Source: Propioniciclava sp.
Lineage (GTDB): Bacteria; Actinomycetota; Actinomycetes; Propionibacteriales; Propionibacteriaceae
Assembly (NCBI RefSeq): GCF_029977985.1
Contig: NZ_JARKOT010000092.1
Span: 42,115-106,114, forward strand
DNA length: 64,000 bases
Reading direction: 5' to 3'
Notes under the pieces: generated by a model
What the model was told of the DNA's origin: nothing
The model's input: only the letters and a program-made list of their open reading frames with translations
Database searches by the model: none
Position numbers and translations under genes: made by a program
Shown: in pieces, positions 18,046 to 28,033 of the stretch
Layout of the letters: the number at the start of each line of letters is the position of its first letter
Position numbering within the stretch: position 1 is the stretch's first letter

Positions 18046-20045
18046 GCACCAGCCCCACCGGCCAAGCCCTGTCCACGGCCCTGGACGGCCCGTTCCGCGC
18101 CATCAAGCAGCGGTGGCGCGACGAGGTCACCGCGGACGACATCGTCCGCGACCCGGCCCTCTCCCTCCCCGACGCGCGGGAGTGGACGCTCGACCGGCTC
18201 GTCAGGCTCGCGGGTCGCAAGCTCGCTGTCGCCGGGTTCCCGGCCGAGCACGGGGGCACCGGGCCGCAGTCGGAATCGGTCGCCCACTTCGAGATGCTCG
18301 CCCTGGGCGACCTCAGCCTGACCATCAAGTCGGGCGTCCAGCACGGGCTCTTCGGCGGCGCGATCGTCAACCTGGGCACGCAGTGGCACCACGAGACGTT
18401 CCTCCCCCAGGTCATCAGCGTCGAGATGCCGGGCGCGTTCGCCATGACCGAGCTCGGCCACGGCTCCGACGTGTCGTCCATCGAGACGACGATCACCTAC
18501 GTGCCCGAGACCGACGAACTCGAGGTCAACTCGCCCACGCCCAGCTCGACGAAGGCCTACCTCGGCAACGCCGGCCAGCACGGCCAGTGGGCCACGGTCT
18601 TCGGCCAGCTCGAGGTCAACGGCGAGAACCAGGGCGTCCACGTGGTCCTGGTGCCGATCCGCGACCACGCCCTCGCCGACCTGCCGGGCGTGACCACCGG
18701 CGACCAGGGGCACAAGGGCGGCCTGCTCGGCGTCGACAACGGCACCATCCGGTTCGACCACGTCCGCGTCCCGCGCCGCCACCTGCTCGACAAGTTCGGC
18801 GGCATCGGCGACGACGGCGCCTACCACTCCCCGATCGAGTCCAAGAACGCCCGGTTCTTCACCATGCTCGGCACGCTGGTCCGGGGCCGCATCTGTGTGG
18901 GCGGCGGGGCGGCGTCCGCGACCCGCAAGGCGTTGAGCATCGCCACCCGCTATGCGCTGCAGCGCACCCAGTTCCGGCAGCCGGGCCTGGGTGAGGAGAT
19001 CCTGCTGCTCGACTACCAGACCCATCAGCGCAAGCTGCTGCCCAACATCGCGCGCGCCTACGCGTACGGGTTCGCGCAGAACGAGATGGCGCTCGCGCTG
19101 CAGCGGGTGATCGACGCCGACGGCGCCGACCCGGTCGCCGCCCGCGAGTTGGAAACCCGCGCCGCCGGCATGAAGGCGCTGCTGACGCGCTGGGCGAACG
19201 ACACGATCCAGCTGTGCCGCGAGGCGTGCGGGGGTGCCGGCTATCTGAGCGAGAACGGCCTGACGCTGCTGCGGCAGGACGCCGACGTGTTCGCCACGTT
19301 CGAGGGCGACAACACGGTGCTGCAGCAACTCGTCGCCAAGGCGCTGCTGCTGGACTACAAGAAGACCTGGGGCGACATGGACCTGCGCGGCACCGCTCAG
19401 GCGACCGCCCGGATGGTCGGCGGCTCCGTCCTCGAAAGGACGACCGCACGCTCCGTCATCGACCGGCTCGTGCTGAGCGCCCGCAACCTGGGCGGCGACC
19501 CGATGCGCAAGCGCGGCTGGCACGTCCAGCTGTTCGAGGACCGCGAGGCGCACGTCGTCGAGGGGCTCGCCAAGCGCATGCGCGCCGCCGGCAAGGCGCC
19601 CGCCGAGAACGCGTTCGCGGCCGTCAACGCCTGTCAGGAGCACATGCTGAACGCCGCCCGCGCCCACACCGACCGGGTCGTGCTCGAGGCGTTCATCGAG
19701 GGCATCGAGGAGACCAGGGATCCCTACATCCGCTCGATCCTCAACCAGGTCTGCGACCTGTTCGCCCTGGCCACCCTCGAGGAGCACCGCGCCTGGTACA
19801 TGGAACACGACCGCTTCGACGGCAACCGCAGCCGCGAGATCAGCCAGGCCGTCGACGACCTCATCGTCGAGCTCCGGCCGGTCGTCCTCGAGCTCGTCGG
19901 GGGCCTCGGTGTGCCGGAGGGCTGGCTCAACTCGGCCATGCTCGCCGACGCGGGCGGCCAGCGGCAGCCGGCCGAGCAGGGCACTTCGCCGGTCGAGCAG
20001 GGCACCGCGCCGGTCGAGCAGGTCGAGACCAAGGTCGCCTCCTGA
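18042..20045 (+). CDS. acyl-CoA dehydrogenase (long form)
   Basis: FAMTELGHGSDVSSIETT; REACGGAGYLSENGLTLLRQDADVFATFEGDNTVLQQ. Confidence 0.9.
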   Translation: MSTSPTGQALSTALDGPFRAIKQRWRDEVTADDIVRDPALSLPDAREWTLDRLVRLAGRKLAVAGFPAEHGGTGPQSESVAHFEMLALGDLSLTIKSGVQHGLFGGAIVNLGTQWHHETFLPQVISVEMPGAFAMTELGHGSDVSSIETTITYVPETDELEVNSPTPSSTKAYLGNAGQHGQWATVFGQLEVNGENQGVHVVLVPIRDHALADLPGVTTGDQGHKGGLLGVDNGTIRFDHVRVPRRHLLDKFGGIGDDGAYHSPIESKNARFFTMLGTLVRGRICVGGGAASATRKALSIATRYALQRTQFRQPGLGEEILLLDYQTHQRKLLPNIARAYAYGFAQNEMALALQRVIDADGADPVAARELETRAAGMKALLTRWANDTIQLCREACGGAGYLSENGLTLLRQDADVFATFEGDNTVLQQLVAKALLLDYKKTWGDMDLRGTAQATARMVGGSVLERTTARSVIDRLVLSARNLGGDPMRKRGWHVQLFEDREAHVVEGLAKRMRAAGKAPAENAFAAVNACQEHMLNAARAHTDRVVLEAFIEGIEETRDPYIRSILNQVCDLFALATLEEHRAWYMEHDRFDGNRSREISQAVDDLIVELRPVVLELVGGLGVPEGWLNSAMLADAGGQRQPAEQGTSPVEQGTAPVEQVETKVAS

Positions 20046-20061
20046 GTCCTAGGCTGGCGGC

Positions 20062-21525
20062 ATGCAGCCCGTCGTGAGCGCCCAGGCCATCCGGGACGCC
20101 GAGCAGGCGTGGTTCGCCGCCCACCCCGGCGGCGACCTCATGGCACGCGCCGCGCACGAGGTGGCGCGGGCCGCCGCCGAACTGGTGAGCTTGGCCGGCT
20201 GGTACGCCGAGCCGCCCGAGCCGGTGCCGGACGCCCCCCGGGTGGTCCTCGCGGTGGCCGGTCCGGGCAACAACGCCGGCGACGCGCTCTTCGCTCTCGC
20301 CGAACTGCCCGCGCTGGTCGACTCCGACCTCGAGTTCGTCGTCTGGCGCTGCGCAGGAGTCACCCACGCGGCCGGCCTGGCTGCCGCCCTCGCGGCCGGC
20401 GCGCGCGAGGTGGACGCCGCCGGTGCGCTCGCGCTGGCAGCCCACGCCGCGTTGGTCATCGACGGCGTGTCCGGTCTGGGCGGTCGCCCGGGGTTGGACG
20501 CCGACGTCCAGGCCGTCGCGGACGCCGCCGCCGACGCCGGCGTGCCGGTCCTGGCCGTCGACCTCCCGAGCGGGCTGGTGGCCGACAGTCACGTCGCCCA
20601 CCCGAGCTTCAGCGCGACCATGACCGTCACGTTCATCGCCCACAAGCTCGCCCACGTGGCCCAGCCGGCGGCGTCGCGCTGCGGACTGGTGCGGCTGGCC
20701 GACATCGGGGTGGCGGCGCCGGCGTCCGATCTCGAATCGATCGAAGAGGCCGACTGCACCGCCTGGTTCCCCTGGCCGGGCGCGACGTCGGACAAGTATG
20801 CCCGCGGCGTCGTGGGCCTCGACACCGGCACCGACGCCTACCCCGGCGCCGCCGTGCTCGGGGCGGCGGGCGCCCTGTGGTCGGGGGCCGGGATGGTGCG
20901 CTACGCGGGCCCACGGCGTCCGGCCGACCTCGTCCTGGCCGCACACCCGAACGTCGTCGTGGCGGTCGATCCGGACGATCCGGGCCGGGTGCAGGTGTGG
21001 GTGTGCGGCTCGGGGTGGCCGGGAGGCGACTCGGCGCGCCTCGATCGGCGGGTGGGCGACGGCGTCCCGCTCGTGGTGGACGCCGGCGCGCTCGACGCGC
21101 TGCCGGACGCCCTCCCGGCGGGCTCGGTCCTCACGCCGCACGCCGGTGAGCTCGCCCGGCTGCTCGGGGTCACGCGGGCCGAGGTGGAGACCGACCCGAT
21201 CGGGCATGCCCGCCGGGCGGCGGCGTCCACGGGGGCGACGGTGCTGCTCAAGGGCGCCTCGCAGTACGTGGTGTCCCCCGGCGGCGGGGTGCTCGTCGCC
21301 CGGCCGGGGCTCGCGTGGACCGCGACGGCCGGCTCGGGCGACGTGCTCGCCGGGGCTGTCGGCACCTTCCTGGCCGCCGGACTGCCGCCGGAGCGGGCAG
21401 CCGCACTCGCGGCGTCCCTGCAGGCGGAGACGTCGCGGGTGGTGGCGTCGGCGCCGATCCCGCCGGAGCGCCTGGCGGCCGAGTTCGCGCGCGTCATCGA
21501 CCACTGGGGCGCTAACCTCCCGTGA
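20062..21525 (+). CDS. nnr: bifunctional NAD(P)H-hydrate epimerase/dehydratase
   Basis: Epimerase VAGPGNNAGDALFAL; dehydratase LTPHAGELARLLG and GSGDVLAGAVGTFLAAG. Confidence 0.9.
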   Translation: MQPVVSAQAIRDAEQAWFAAHPGGDLMARAAHEVARAAAELVSLAGWYAEPPEPVPDAPRVVLAVAGPGNNAGDALFALAELPALVDSDLEFVVWRCAGVTHAAGLAAALAAGAREVDAAGALALAAHAALVIDGVSGLGGRPGLDADVQAVADAAADAGVPVLAVDLPSGLVADSHVAHPSFSATMTVTFIAHKLAHVAQPAASRCGLVRLADIGVAAPASDLESIEEADCTAWFPWPGATSDKYARGVVGLDTGTDAYPGAAVLGAAGALWSGAGMVRYAGPRRPADLVLAAHPNVVVAVDPDDPGRVQVWVCGSGWPGGDSARLDRRVGDGVPLVVDAGALDALPDALPAGSVLTPHAGELARLLGVTRAEVETDPIGHARRAAASTGATVLLKGASQYVVSPGGGVLVARPGLAWTATAGSGDVLAGAVGTFLAAGLPPERAAALAASLQAETSRVVASAPIPPERLAAEFARVIDHWGANLP

Positions 21526-22692
21526 GTGAGCTCCGACCTGCTAAACGCCTTCGTCGCGGGGATCGACGCGCTGCTGCCTGAGGCGGCGTCGCTGCGCCGC
21601 GCCATCCATGCCGACCCGCACCTCGGCGGCGACGAGGGCGACACGCGCGACGCGATCACAGCGGCGGCAGATTGGCTCGACTGGACGCCCGTCGCCGAGA
21701 CCGGCGCCTGGGCACGGACCGGACCCGACGGGCCCGCCGTCGGGCTGCGCGCCGAACTGGACGCGCTGCCCATCACCGAGGCGACCGGCGTCGAATGGGC
21801 GTCGGGGCGGCGCGGCATCATGCACGCCTGCGGCCACGACGTACACATGGCGGCGCTGTGGGCGGTCATGACGGTCGCGCGCGACCTCGACCTGCCGGTG
21901 GCGATGGTGCCGATCCTGCAGCCGCGCGAGGAACTGAACCCGCCTGGGGCGTCCGACGTGGTCGCCTCGGGGATTCTCGAGGACGCCGACGTGCGGGCGA
22001 TGGTCGGGGTGCACGTGCAGCCGGCCGTGGAGCGCGGGCTCGTGTCGACCGGAGCCGGCGCGGTGAACGCCGCCTTCGACGGCTTCGACATCACCATCAC
22101 GGGGCGAGGCGGCCACGGGGCCTACCCGCACGCGGCGGTGGATCCGATCACCGTGCTCGCGTCGATCGTCACCGCGCTCGGCGGCATCACGCAGCGGACC
22201 GTCGATCCGCTCAACCCTGCCGTCGTGTCCGTGGGCCTGTTCCAGGGGGGCACCGCGCCGAACATCATCGCCGACACGGCCACCTGCTCCGGCAGCATCC
22301 GGACCTTCCAGGAGTCCGACCGGTCCAACATCCACGACGCCATCACCCGGTTGGCGGAGGGCACGGCGATCGCGCGGGGGGCGTCCGCGACCGTGCAGTT
22401 CACCCGCGGTGGTCCGGCGGTCGTGAACGACCCGCGGCTCGTCGCCGGCGCGGACGCGTTGCTGAAGGGCTTGGGCATCCCGGTCGCCGACGTGCCGTTC
22501 CGCTCGTGCGGGTCGGACGACTTCTCCGAGTACGGCGAGATCGTGCCCAGCCTGATGAGCTTCATCGGCACCGGGACGGGCGACGGCGTGAGCCTCCACT
22601 CCGCGAAGTTCCTGCCCGGGCGCGGCGCGATGCGGTTGAGCGCCATCGCCCTGGCGGCCAACTACCTCGCCGCGGCCGAGACCCTGCGCTGA
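21526..22692 (+). CDS. M20 family amidohydrolase
   Basis: RAELDALPI, MHACGHDVHMAAL, GRGGHGAYPHAAVDPI. Confidence 0.92.
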   Translation: MSSDLLNAFVAGIDALLPEAASLRRAIHADPHLGGDEGDTRDAITAAADWLDWTPVAETGAWARTGPDGPAVGLRAELDALPITEATGVEWASGRRGIMHACGHDVHMAALWAVMTVARDLDLPVAMVPILQPREELNPPGASDVVASGILEDADVRAMVGVHVQPAVERGLVSTGAGAVNAAFDGFDITITGRGGHGAYPHAAVDPITVLASIVTALGGITQRTVDPLNPAVVSVGLFQGGTAPNIIADTATCSGSIRTFQESDRSNIHDAITRLAEGTAIARGASATVQFTRGGPAVVNDPRLVAGADALLKGLGIPVADVPFRSCGSDDFSEYGEIVPSLMSFIGTGTGDGVSLHSAKFLPGRGAMRLSAIALAANYLAAAETLR

Positions 22693-22782
22693 CCCCGCCG
22701 GTCGAGCCCGCGAGACCCAGTCCTGATCTGGCCGGCCGCGCTCTCTCCTGTCCCGCCGGCCCCGCTTGAACGGTGGCATACA

Positions 22783-24609
22783 GTGGCCGCCGTGCCTGCC
22801 GTTCGCCCCTCCCCACAAGCGGGAATGGGAGCGGTTCCGGACGACGGGGGCGTCACGTTCCGCGTGTGGGCGCCGAACGCACGCCACGTCGCCGTCATCG
22901 GCGACTTCTGCGACTGGCAGACCACCCGCAAGCAGATGCTCGCGCCCGACAACGCCCGGTCGGGCACGTGGTCGGCGTTCGTGCCGGGGGCTGTACCGGG
23001 CACCGAGTACCGCTTCCTGATCCGTCGGGGAGGGCCGTACCTGTGGCGCATGGATCCGTACGGCCGCCAGGTCACCGGGTCGCGGGGCAACTCGGTCGTG
23101 TTCGACCCGGCGTCGCTGGACTGGGGGTCCGACGCCTACGTCTCGCCCGGGTGGGACGAGATCGTCCTCTACGAGTTGCACGTCGGGACCTTCGCGGCGG
23201 ACGCCCGCGGTGCGGGCACGTTCGACAAGGCGATCGGCCGGCTGGAGCACTTGGCGTGGCTGGGCGTCAACGCGGTGGAGGTGATGCCGCCGTTCGAGTT
23301 CGCCGGAACGGTCAGCTGGGGCTACAACCCGTCGCACGTGTTCGCGATCGAGTCGTCCTACGGCGGGCCGCACGCGTTCGCCCGGTTCGTGCGGGAGGCC
23401 CACCGGCTGGGCATCGCCGTGTTCCTCGACGTCGTGCACAACCACCTCGGCCCTACCGACCTCGATCTCTGGCGGTTCGACGGCTGGCGCAAGGGCGGCT
23501 GGGGCGGCGTCTACTTCTACAACGACCGCCGCGCCCTGACGCCGTGGGGGGCGACGCGCCCCGACTACGGGCGCTCGCAGGTGCGCCGGTTCCTGCGCGA
23601 CTCGGCGGTCATGTGGCTAGAGGACTTCCGCGTCGACGGGTTGCGCTTCGACGGCACGAACTTCATCCGGTCTCGCTGGGGGGACACGCGCGACCCGGCG
23701 GCGTATTTGCGCGGCGGCCACGCGTACCTGGCGGCGCTCACCGCCGACCTGCGCGAACGGCAGCCGTGGAAGCTGCTCGTCGCGGAGGACATGCAGCTCG
23801 ACCCGGTCGTGACGCGGTCGTCGGCGGCTGGCGGGTTGGGCTTCCATGCGCAGTGGGACGCCGGCTTCGTCCACCCGGTGCGTGCGGCGCTGGAGACGCC
23901 GCGCGACGAGGACCGCAACCTGTACGCCGTCGCCCACGCGTGGCTGGGCCACTATCTTTCGGCGCCCCACGAGCGGGTGGTGTTCACCGAGAGCCACGAC
24001 GAGGTGGCCAACGGCCGGTCGCGGCTGCCGGAGACGATCACGCCGGGAGCGGCCGATTCGTGGCACGCGCGCAAGCGATCGGCACTCGGGTTGGCGTTGA
24101 CGCTCACCGCCGTCGGGTTGCCGATGCTGTTCCAGGGCCAGGAGTTCTGCGAGGACCAGTGGTTCTCCGATCGCCGGGCACTGTCGTGGGAGAAGGGCAA
24201 CCACCACCACGGGTTCTTGCTGCTGGTGCGCGACCTCGTGCGGCTGCGCCGCAACGTCGATCGCACGACGGGCGGCCTGCACGGCCCGCACGCGAAGATC
24301 CTGCGCGTCGACCCCCACCACGGCGTCCTCGTCCTGCACCGATGGCACCGCGGCGGCCCCGGCGACGACACGATCGTCGTGGTCAACCTCTCCACGCGCA
24401 CGCACGGCCACTACCCCGTCGGGTTCCCGGCGTCCGGTCGCTGGCGCCTCCGCGTCAACACGGACGCCCCCACCTACGGCCCCGACTTCGGCGCCGTGGT
24501 CACCACCGACGTGGACGCGACGAACTGGTGGTGCGACGGCTACCCCGCCGGCTCCCACGTCGCCCTGGGCCCGTACACGGCGTTGGTCTTCTCCCAGGAT
24601 CCCGCCTGA
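22783..24609 (+). CDS. GH13 alpha-amylase family protein (branching enzyme/TreZ-like)
   Basis: VTFRVWAPNARHVAVIGDF, YELHVGTF, DVVHNHLG, DGLRFDGTNFI, FTESHDEVANG. Confidence 0.85.
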   Translation: MAAVPAVRPSPQAGMGAVPDDGGVTFRVWAPNARHVAVIGDFCDWQTTRKQMLAPDNARSGTWSAFVPGAVPGTEYRFLIRRGGPYLWRMDPYGRQVTGSRGNSVVFDPASLDWGSDAYVSPGWDEIVLYELHVGTFAADARGAGTFDKAIGRLEHLAWLGVNAVEVMPPFEFAGTVSWGYNPSHVFAIESSYGGPHAFARFVREAHRLGIAVFLDVVHNHLGPTDLDLWRFDGWRKGGWGGVYFYNDRRALTPWGATRPDYGRSQVRRFLRDSAVMWLEDFRVDGLRFDGTNFIRSRWGDTRDPAAYLRGGHAYLAALTADLRERQPWKLLVAEDMQLDPVVTRSSAAGGLGFHAQWDAGFVHPVRAALETPRDEDRNLYAVAHAWLGHYLSAPHERVVFTESHDEVANGRSRLPETITPGAADSWHARKRSALGLALTLTAVGLPMLFQGQEFCEDQWFSDRRALSWEKGNHHHGFLLLVRDLVRLRRNVDRTTGGLHGPHAKILRVDPHHGVLVLHRWHRGGPGDDTIVVVNLSTRTHGHYPVGFPASGRWRLRVNTDAPTYGPDFGAVVTTDVDATNWWCDGYPAGSHVALGPYTALVFSQDPA

Positions 24610-24618
24610 CTCTCCCCG

Positions 24619-24739
24619 CCCGTGTGGCAGTTGGGGACCACCCCCGTGTGGCGGTTGGGGCTCACGTTTGGAGCGCTGCAGCGCCCTCTTCGTGAGCCCC
24701 GACTGTCGCACGGGGGTGGTCCCCAACCGTCGCACGGGG
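24619..24739. repeat. 121-bp palindromic element A
   Basis: About 48-nt arms CCCGTGTGGCAGTTGGGGACCACCCCCGTGTGGCGGTTGGGGCTCACG / inverse, around core GAGCGCTGCAGCGCCC; each arm has two copies of CCCGTG(T/C)G(G/A)C(A/G)GTTGGGG. Confidence 0.9.
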
Positions 24740-24772
24740 CAGGGAAGCCGAACCGGCGGCGTCCGACGGGCC

Positions 24773-24809
24773 TGTGGACAACGCACCCGAGCCCCAGAAG
24801 TTGTCCACA
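24773..24809. promoter_or_regulatory. inverted pair of DnaA-box-like sites upstream of AbiEi-like gene 1
   Basis: TGTGGACAAC (24773-24782), 17-nt spacer, GTTGTCCACA (24800-24809): perfect 10-bp inverted repeat. Confidence 0.75.
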
Positions 24810-24859
24810 ATCTGCCTCATCGTGACGGATTCGGGCCTCTGCGGGCGAATGTGAAGGGC

Positions 24860-25819
24860 GTGAACGACAACGGCTTTCCCGACCTGCCGCACCAGCGCGG
24901 CTTCGCGACCCGGCGCCAGCTTCTGGACGCCGGATCCACCCCCTCCGCGCTCCGCCAGCTGTCGCGGAACGGGCACCACGTCGCCCGGGCGGTCTACGGC
25001 GCCGACGGGGGCGCCCTACGGGAGGAGGATCGCGTGATCGCCGGCTACCTGTGGGCCGGCAAGAGCGCGGTGCTGACCGGAGTCAATGCCCTCATCCGCC
25101 TCGGCATCGCGGTGCCCCGGCCGGCCACGGTGATCTGTTTCCTCGTGGTGGCGGGGGCCCGCAACAGGCGACACATCCAGGGCTTCCGCACCATCCGCAC
25201 CCGGCGTCCCCCCAAGGCTCGCCCGCGCTACGGCGTCCCGACCGCCCCCATCGAACGCGCTCTCGCCGATGCGGGGCGGCATCGCGAGTTGACGGCGTCC
25301 GAGCTGAAGGGCCTGACGATCGCCGTGCTGCAACGGCGCCTCACCACGCCCGAGCGCCTCGTTGCCGAGCTCGAGGCGGGCGGCACCCTCGGCGTCACCG
25401 GCGTGCGACAAGGGCTGATGGCTTTCTGTGACGGGTCGTGGTCGGTGCCGGAGGCGACGCTCGCCGGAGCCGTCGCAGAACACTCCGACCTGCCGGTCAT
25501 GCTGGCCAACCCCACACTCCTGGACGCCGCCGGTGCGGTCATCGGCGTCCCGGACGGGTACTTCCCGGACGCCGGCGTCGTCGTCCAGGTCCATTCCCGC
25601 GCCTACCACGACGGGGTCACCGATGACGGTGACGACCGGTGGACCGCAACGGTCGAGGGGGACCTCCGCTACCCCGAGCACGGGCTCCTCGTCGTGCCCG
25701 TCACCCCCGAGACCCTGCGCGACTCCCTCCCCGGCTTCCTCGATTCGCTCGCCGCGATCCTGGCTACCCGCGATGGCCCGGCACCGAACGTCTTCGTTCG
25801 GACGCCCCCCGCCGCGTGA
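24860..25819 (+). CDS. AbiEi-like N-terminal domain protein with DUF559-like (degenerate PD-(D/E)XK?) C-terminus, copy 1
   Basis: RGFATRRQLLDAGSTPSALRQLSRNGHHVARAVYG..., VLTGVNALIRLG; C-terminal VPDGYFPDAGVVVQVHSRAYHDG...HGLLVVPVTPETLRD. Start chosen by leader alignment with copy 2. Confidence 0.7.
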   Translation: MNDNGFPDLPHQRGFATRRQLLDAGSTPSALRQLSRNGHHVARAVYGADGGALREEDRVIAGYLWAGKSAVLTGVNALIRLGIAVPRPATVICFLVVAGARNRRHIQGFRTIRTRRPPKARPRYGVPTAPIERALADAGRHRELTASELKGLTIAVLQRRLTTPERLVAELEAGGTLGVTGVRQGLMAFCDGSWSVPEATLAGAVAEHSDLPVMLANPTLLDAAGAVIGVPDGYFPDAGVVVQVHSRAYHDGVTDDGDDRWTATVEGDLRYPEHGLLVVPVTPETLRDSLPGFLDSLAAILATRDGPAPNVFVRTPPAA

Positions 25820-25845
25820 CGCCCAAACCCCCGCCCACCCTGCCT

Positions 25846-25966
25846 CCCTGTGTGGCAGTTGGGGACCCCCCCCGTGCGACAGTCGGGGCTCACGAAGAGG
25901 GCGCTGCAGCGCCCAAACCGTCTGCCCCAACCGCCACAGGGGGGTGGTCATCAACTGCCACACGGG
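25846..25966. repeat. 121-bp palindromic element B (inverted copy of element A)
   Basis: CCCTGTGTGGCAGTTGGGGACCCCCCCCGTGCGACAGTCGGGGCTCACGAAGAGGGCGCTGCAGCGCCCAAAC...; matches the reverse complement of 24619-24739 including the asymmetric core. Confidence 0.9.
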
Positions 25967-25975
25967 CGGAGAGGA

Positions 25976-27097
25976 TCAGGCGGTGCCCATCAACGCCAAC
26001 AGGACGCCACCGGCGACGACGGAGGCCACTTGGCCCGCGGCGTTGGCGCCCATGGCGTGCATCAGCAGGAAGTTGTCGAAGCTCTCTCGTTGCGCTTCGC
26101 GCTGGACGACCCGCGCGGCCATGGGGAATGCGGAGATGCCCGCCGCCCCGATGAGGGGGTTGAACTTGCCGCCCGAGACCACGTTCATCACCTTGCCGAA
26201 CAGGACTCCCATGACGGTGTCCAGGCAGAAGGCGATCAGGCCGAGCACGAGGATCATCAGCGTCGCCACGTTGAGGAAGCGTTCGCCGATCATGGTCGAG
26301 CCGATGGCGAGGCCGAGGAAAAGGGTCACCACGTTCGCCAGTTCGTTCGAGGACGCCCCGACGAGCCGCTCCACCACCTTCGATTCCCGCATCAGGTTGC
26401 CCAGCATCAGCATGCCGATCAGCGGCGTCGCAAAGGGCACCAGGGTGCCCACGACGATGGTGACGATGATGGGGAACAGGATCCGTGTCCGTTGGCTGAT
26501 CTCCCGGCTCGTGTACGGCATGCGGATGGCGCGCTCCTTGGGCGTCGTCAGCGCTCGCATGATCGGCGGCATGATGATGGGCACGAGGCTCATGTACGAG
26601 TAGGCGGCGACCGTAATCGGCGGCACCAGGTCGGGGGCGAGTTTGTTGGAGACGTAGATCGACGTGGGCCCGTCGATGGCTCCGATGATGCCGATGGACG
26701 CCGCCTCGTTCTGACTGAAGCCGAGCAGCAGAGCGAGGAGCAGGGTCAGGAAGATGCCGAACTGCCCCGCCGCGCCGAGGAGCACCATCTTGGGGTTCTC
26801 GAGCAGCGGCCCGAAGTCGGTCATGGCTCCGATACCGACGAAGATGAGCAGGGGGAACAGCTCGTTCGCCACGCCCATCTCGTACAGCACGGTCAGCGCA
26901 CCCTCCTCACCCACCATCGGCGAGAGGGGCAGGTTGGCGAGGATCGCCCCGGCGCCGATCGGCAGGAGCAGCAGCGGCTCGTACTCCTTCTTCACGGCCA
27001 GCCAGACGAGCAGCAGCCCGACCGCGATCATGGTCAGGCTCTGCCACGTGACGTTCAGGATCCCCTGCAGGAGGTAGTGGAGGGTGTCCGGGTTCAT
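25976..27097 (-). CDS. sodium ion-translocating decarboxylase beta subunit (OadB/MmdB)
   Basis: Highly hydrophobic; MTDFGPLLENPK, GIIGAIDGPTSIYVSNKLAP typical of OadB/GcdB. Confidence 0.92.
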   Translation of the reverse strand: MNPDTLHYLLQGILNVTWQSLTMIAVGLLLVWLAVKKEYEPLLLLPIGAGAILANLPLSPMVGEEGALTVLYEMGVANELFPLLIFVGIGAMTDFGPLLENPKMVLLGAAGQFGIFLTLLLALLLGFSQNEAASIGIIGAIDGPTSIYVSNKLAPDLVPPITVAAYSYMSLVPIIMPPIMRALTTPKERAIRMPYTSREISQRTRILFPIIVTIVVGTLVPFATPLIGMLMLGNLMRESKVVERLVGASSNELANVVTLFLGLAIGSTMIGERFLNVATLMILVLGLIAFCLDTVMGVLFGKVMNVVSGGKFNPLIGAAGISAFPMAARVVQREAQRESFDNFLLMHAMGANAAGQVASVVAGGVLLALMGTA

Positions 27098-27639
27098 CAG
27101 GACTCGAACCTCACCAGCGTCTCGCCGAACTTCACCTGCTGGCCGGCAGCCACGTAGATCTCGGCGACGACGCCGTCGCGCGGCGCTTTGAGCTCGTTCT
27201 TCATCTTCATCGCTTCGAGCACCATGAGGGCGTCGCCGCGTTGCACGCGCGTGCCTGGTGTCACATCGACGCTCAGGATCACGCCGGGCATGGGGGCGGT
27301 GAGCATGTCCCGGCTGCCGGACGCCGCCCCGCCGCCACCGCCTCCCCCGGCCGGCGCGGACGCAGCGGCCGACGGGCTGGGGGCGCCTGACCCGGCGGGT
27401 GCAGCCGCTGCGTGAGGTGCCGAGCGGGGGGACGCCGCCGGTGCCGGCCGGGGCTCCGGGGCGGGCGACGGGCGGGGCGTCAGGGCGGGCGTGACGGCGG
27501 AGTGGGCGAGGTCGCGGTGGTCTTCGAGGGTGACGTCGACGAGGCGTCCGTCGATCTGGACGCGGAAACTGTTGGCGCCGATGGCCTCGACGTCGAGCAC
27601 CTTGGTGGTGTCGTTGACGGAAATCGTGTAGCGGCGCAT
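27097..27639 (-). CDS. biotin carboxyl carrier protein subunit
   Basis: Biotinylation motif LEAMKMKNELKAP, Ala/Pro-rich linker. Confidence 0.92.
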   Translation of the reverse strand: MRRYTISVNDTTKVLDVEAIGANSFRVQIDGRLVDVTLEDHRDLAHSAVTPALTPRPSPAPEPRPAPAASPRSAPHAAAAPAGSGAPSPSAAASAPAGGGGGGGAASGSRDMLTAPMPGVILSVDVTPGTRVQRGDALMVLEAMKMKNELKAPRDGVVAEIYVAAGQQVKFGETLVRFES

Positions 27640-27643
27640 CGGC

Positions 27644-28024
27644 CTACCTCCGGACGAACGGTTGCTGGGACTGGGCACGCCCGACGGCGAGCCACCGGCT
27701 CGCGAACAGTTGGCTGCCCGGGGCGTGGGCGCGGGTCTCGGGGGCGGCGAGGCGACGCCGGTTCTCCGCGTGCGTGATGACGGCGACGGTGATCGCCGCC
27801 ACTTGGTTCTCGTCGAGGCCGTCGGCGACGATGCGGACGCGGGGGGCGGCGTCCGGAGCGGACCGCTCCTCGACGGGCGGCACCTCCGTCGCGGCGGGGG
27901 TCTCGCGGGGCTGGCGGTCGAGGCGTCCGATGAGCATGAGCAGACCCATGAGGGCGGCGAGCAGGGCGAACACGACGCCCATGCCGACGAGCATCATCAT
28001 GAGGCCCCAGCCGAGGTTCTCCAT
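27644..28024 (-). CDS. OadG-like gamma/delta subunit of Na+ pump decarboxylase
   Basis: Single N-terminal TM (GWGLMMMLVGMGVVFALLAALMGLL) and position in operon. Confidence 0.8.
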   Translation of the reverse strand: MENLGWGLMMMLVGMGVVFALLAALMGLLMLIGRLDRQPRETPAATEVPPVEERSAPDAAPRVRIVADGLDENQVAAITVAVITHAENRRRLAAPETRAHAPGSQLFASRWLAVGRAQSQQPFVRR

Positions 28025-28033
28025 GGCGTGCTC

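Noticed and set aside
24668-24859. N-terminal extension of the ORF containing AbiEi-like copy 1
   Set aside because: The extension translates palindromic element A and the leader; alignment with copy 2 supports a start at the GTG at 24860.
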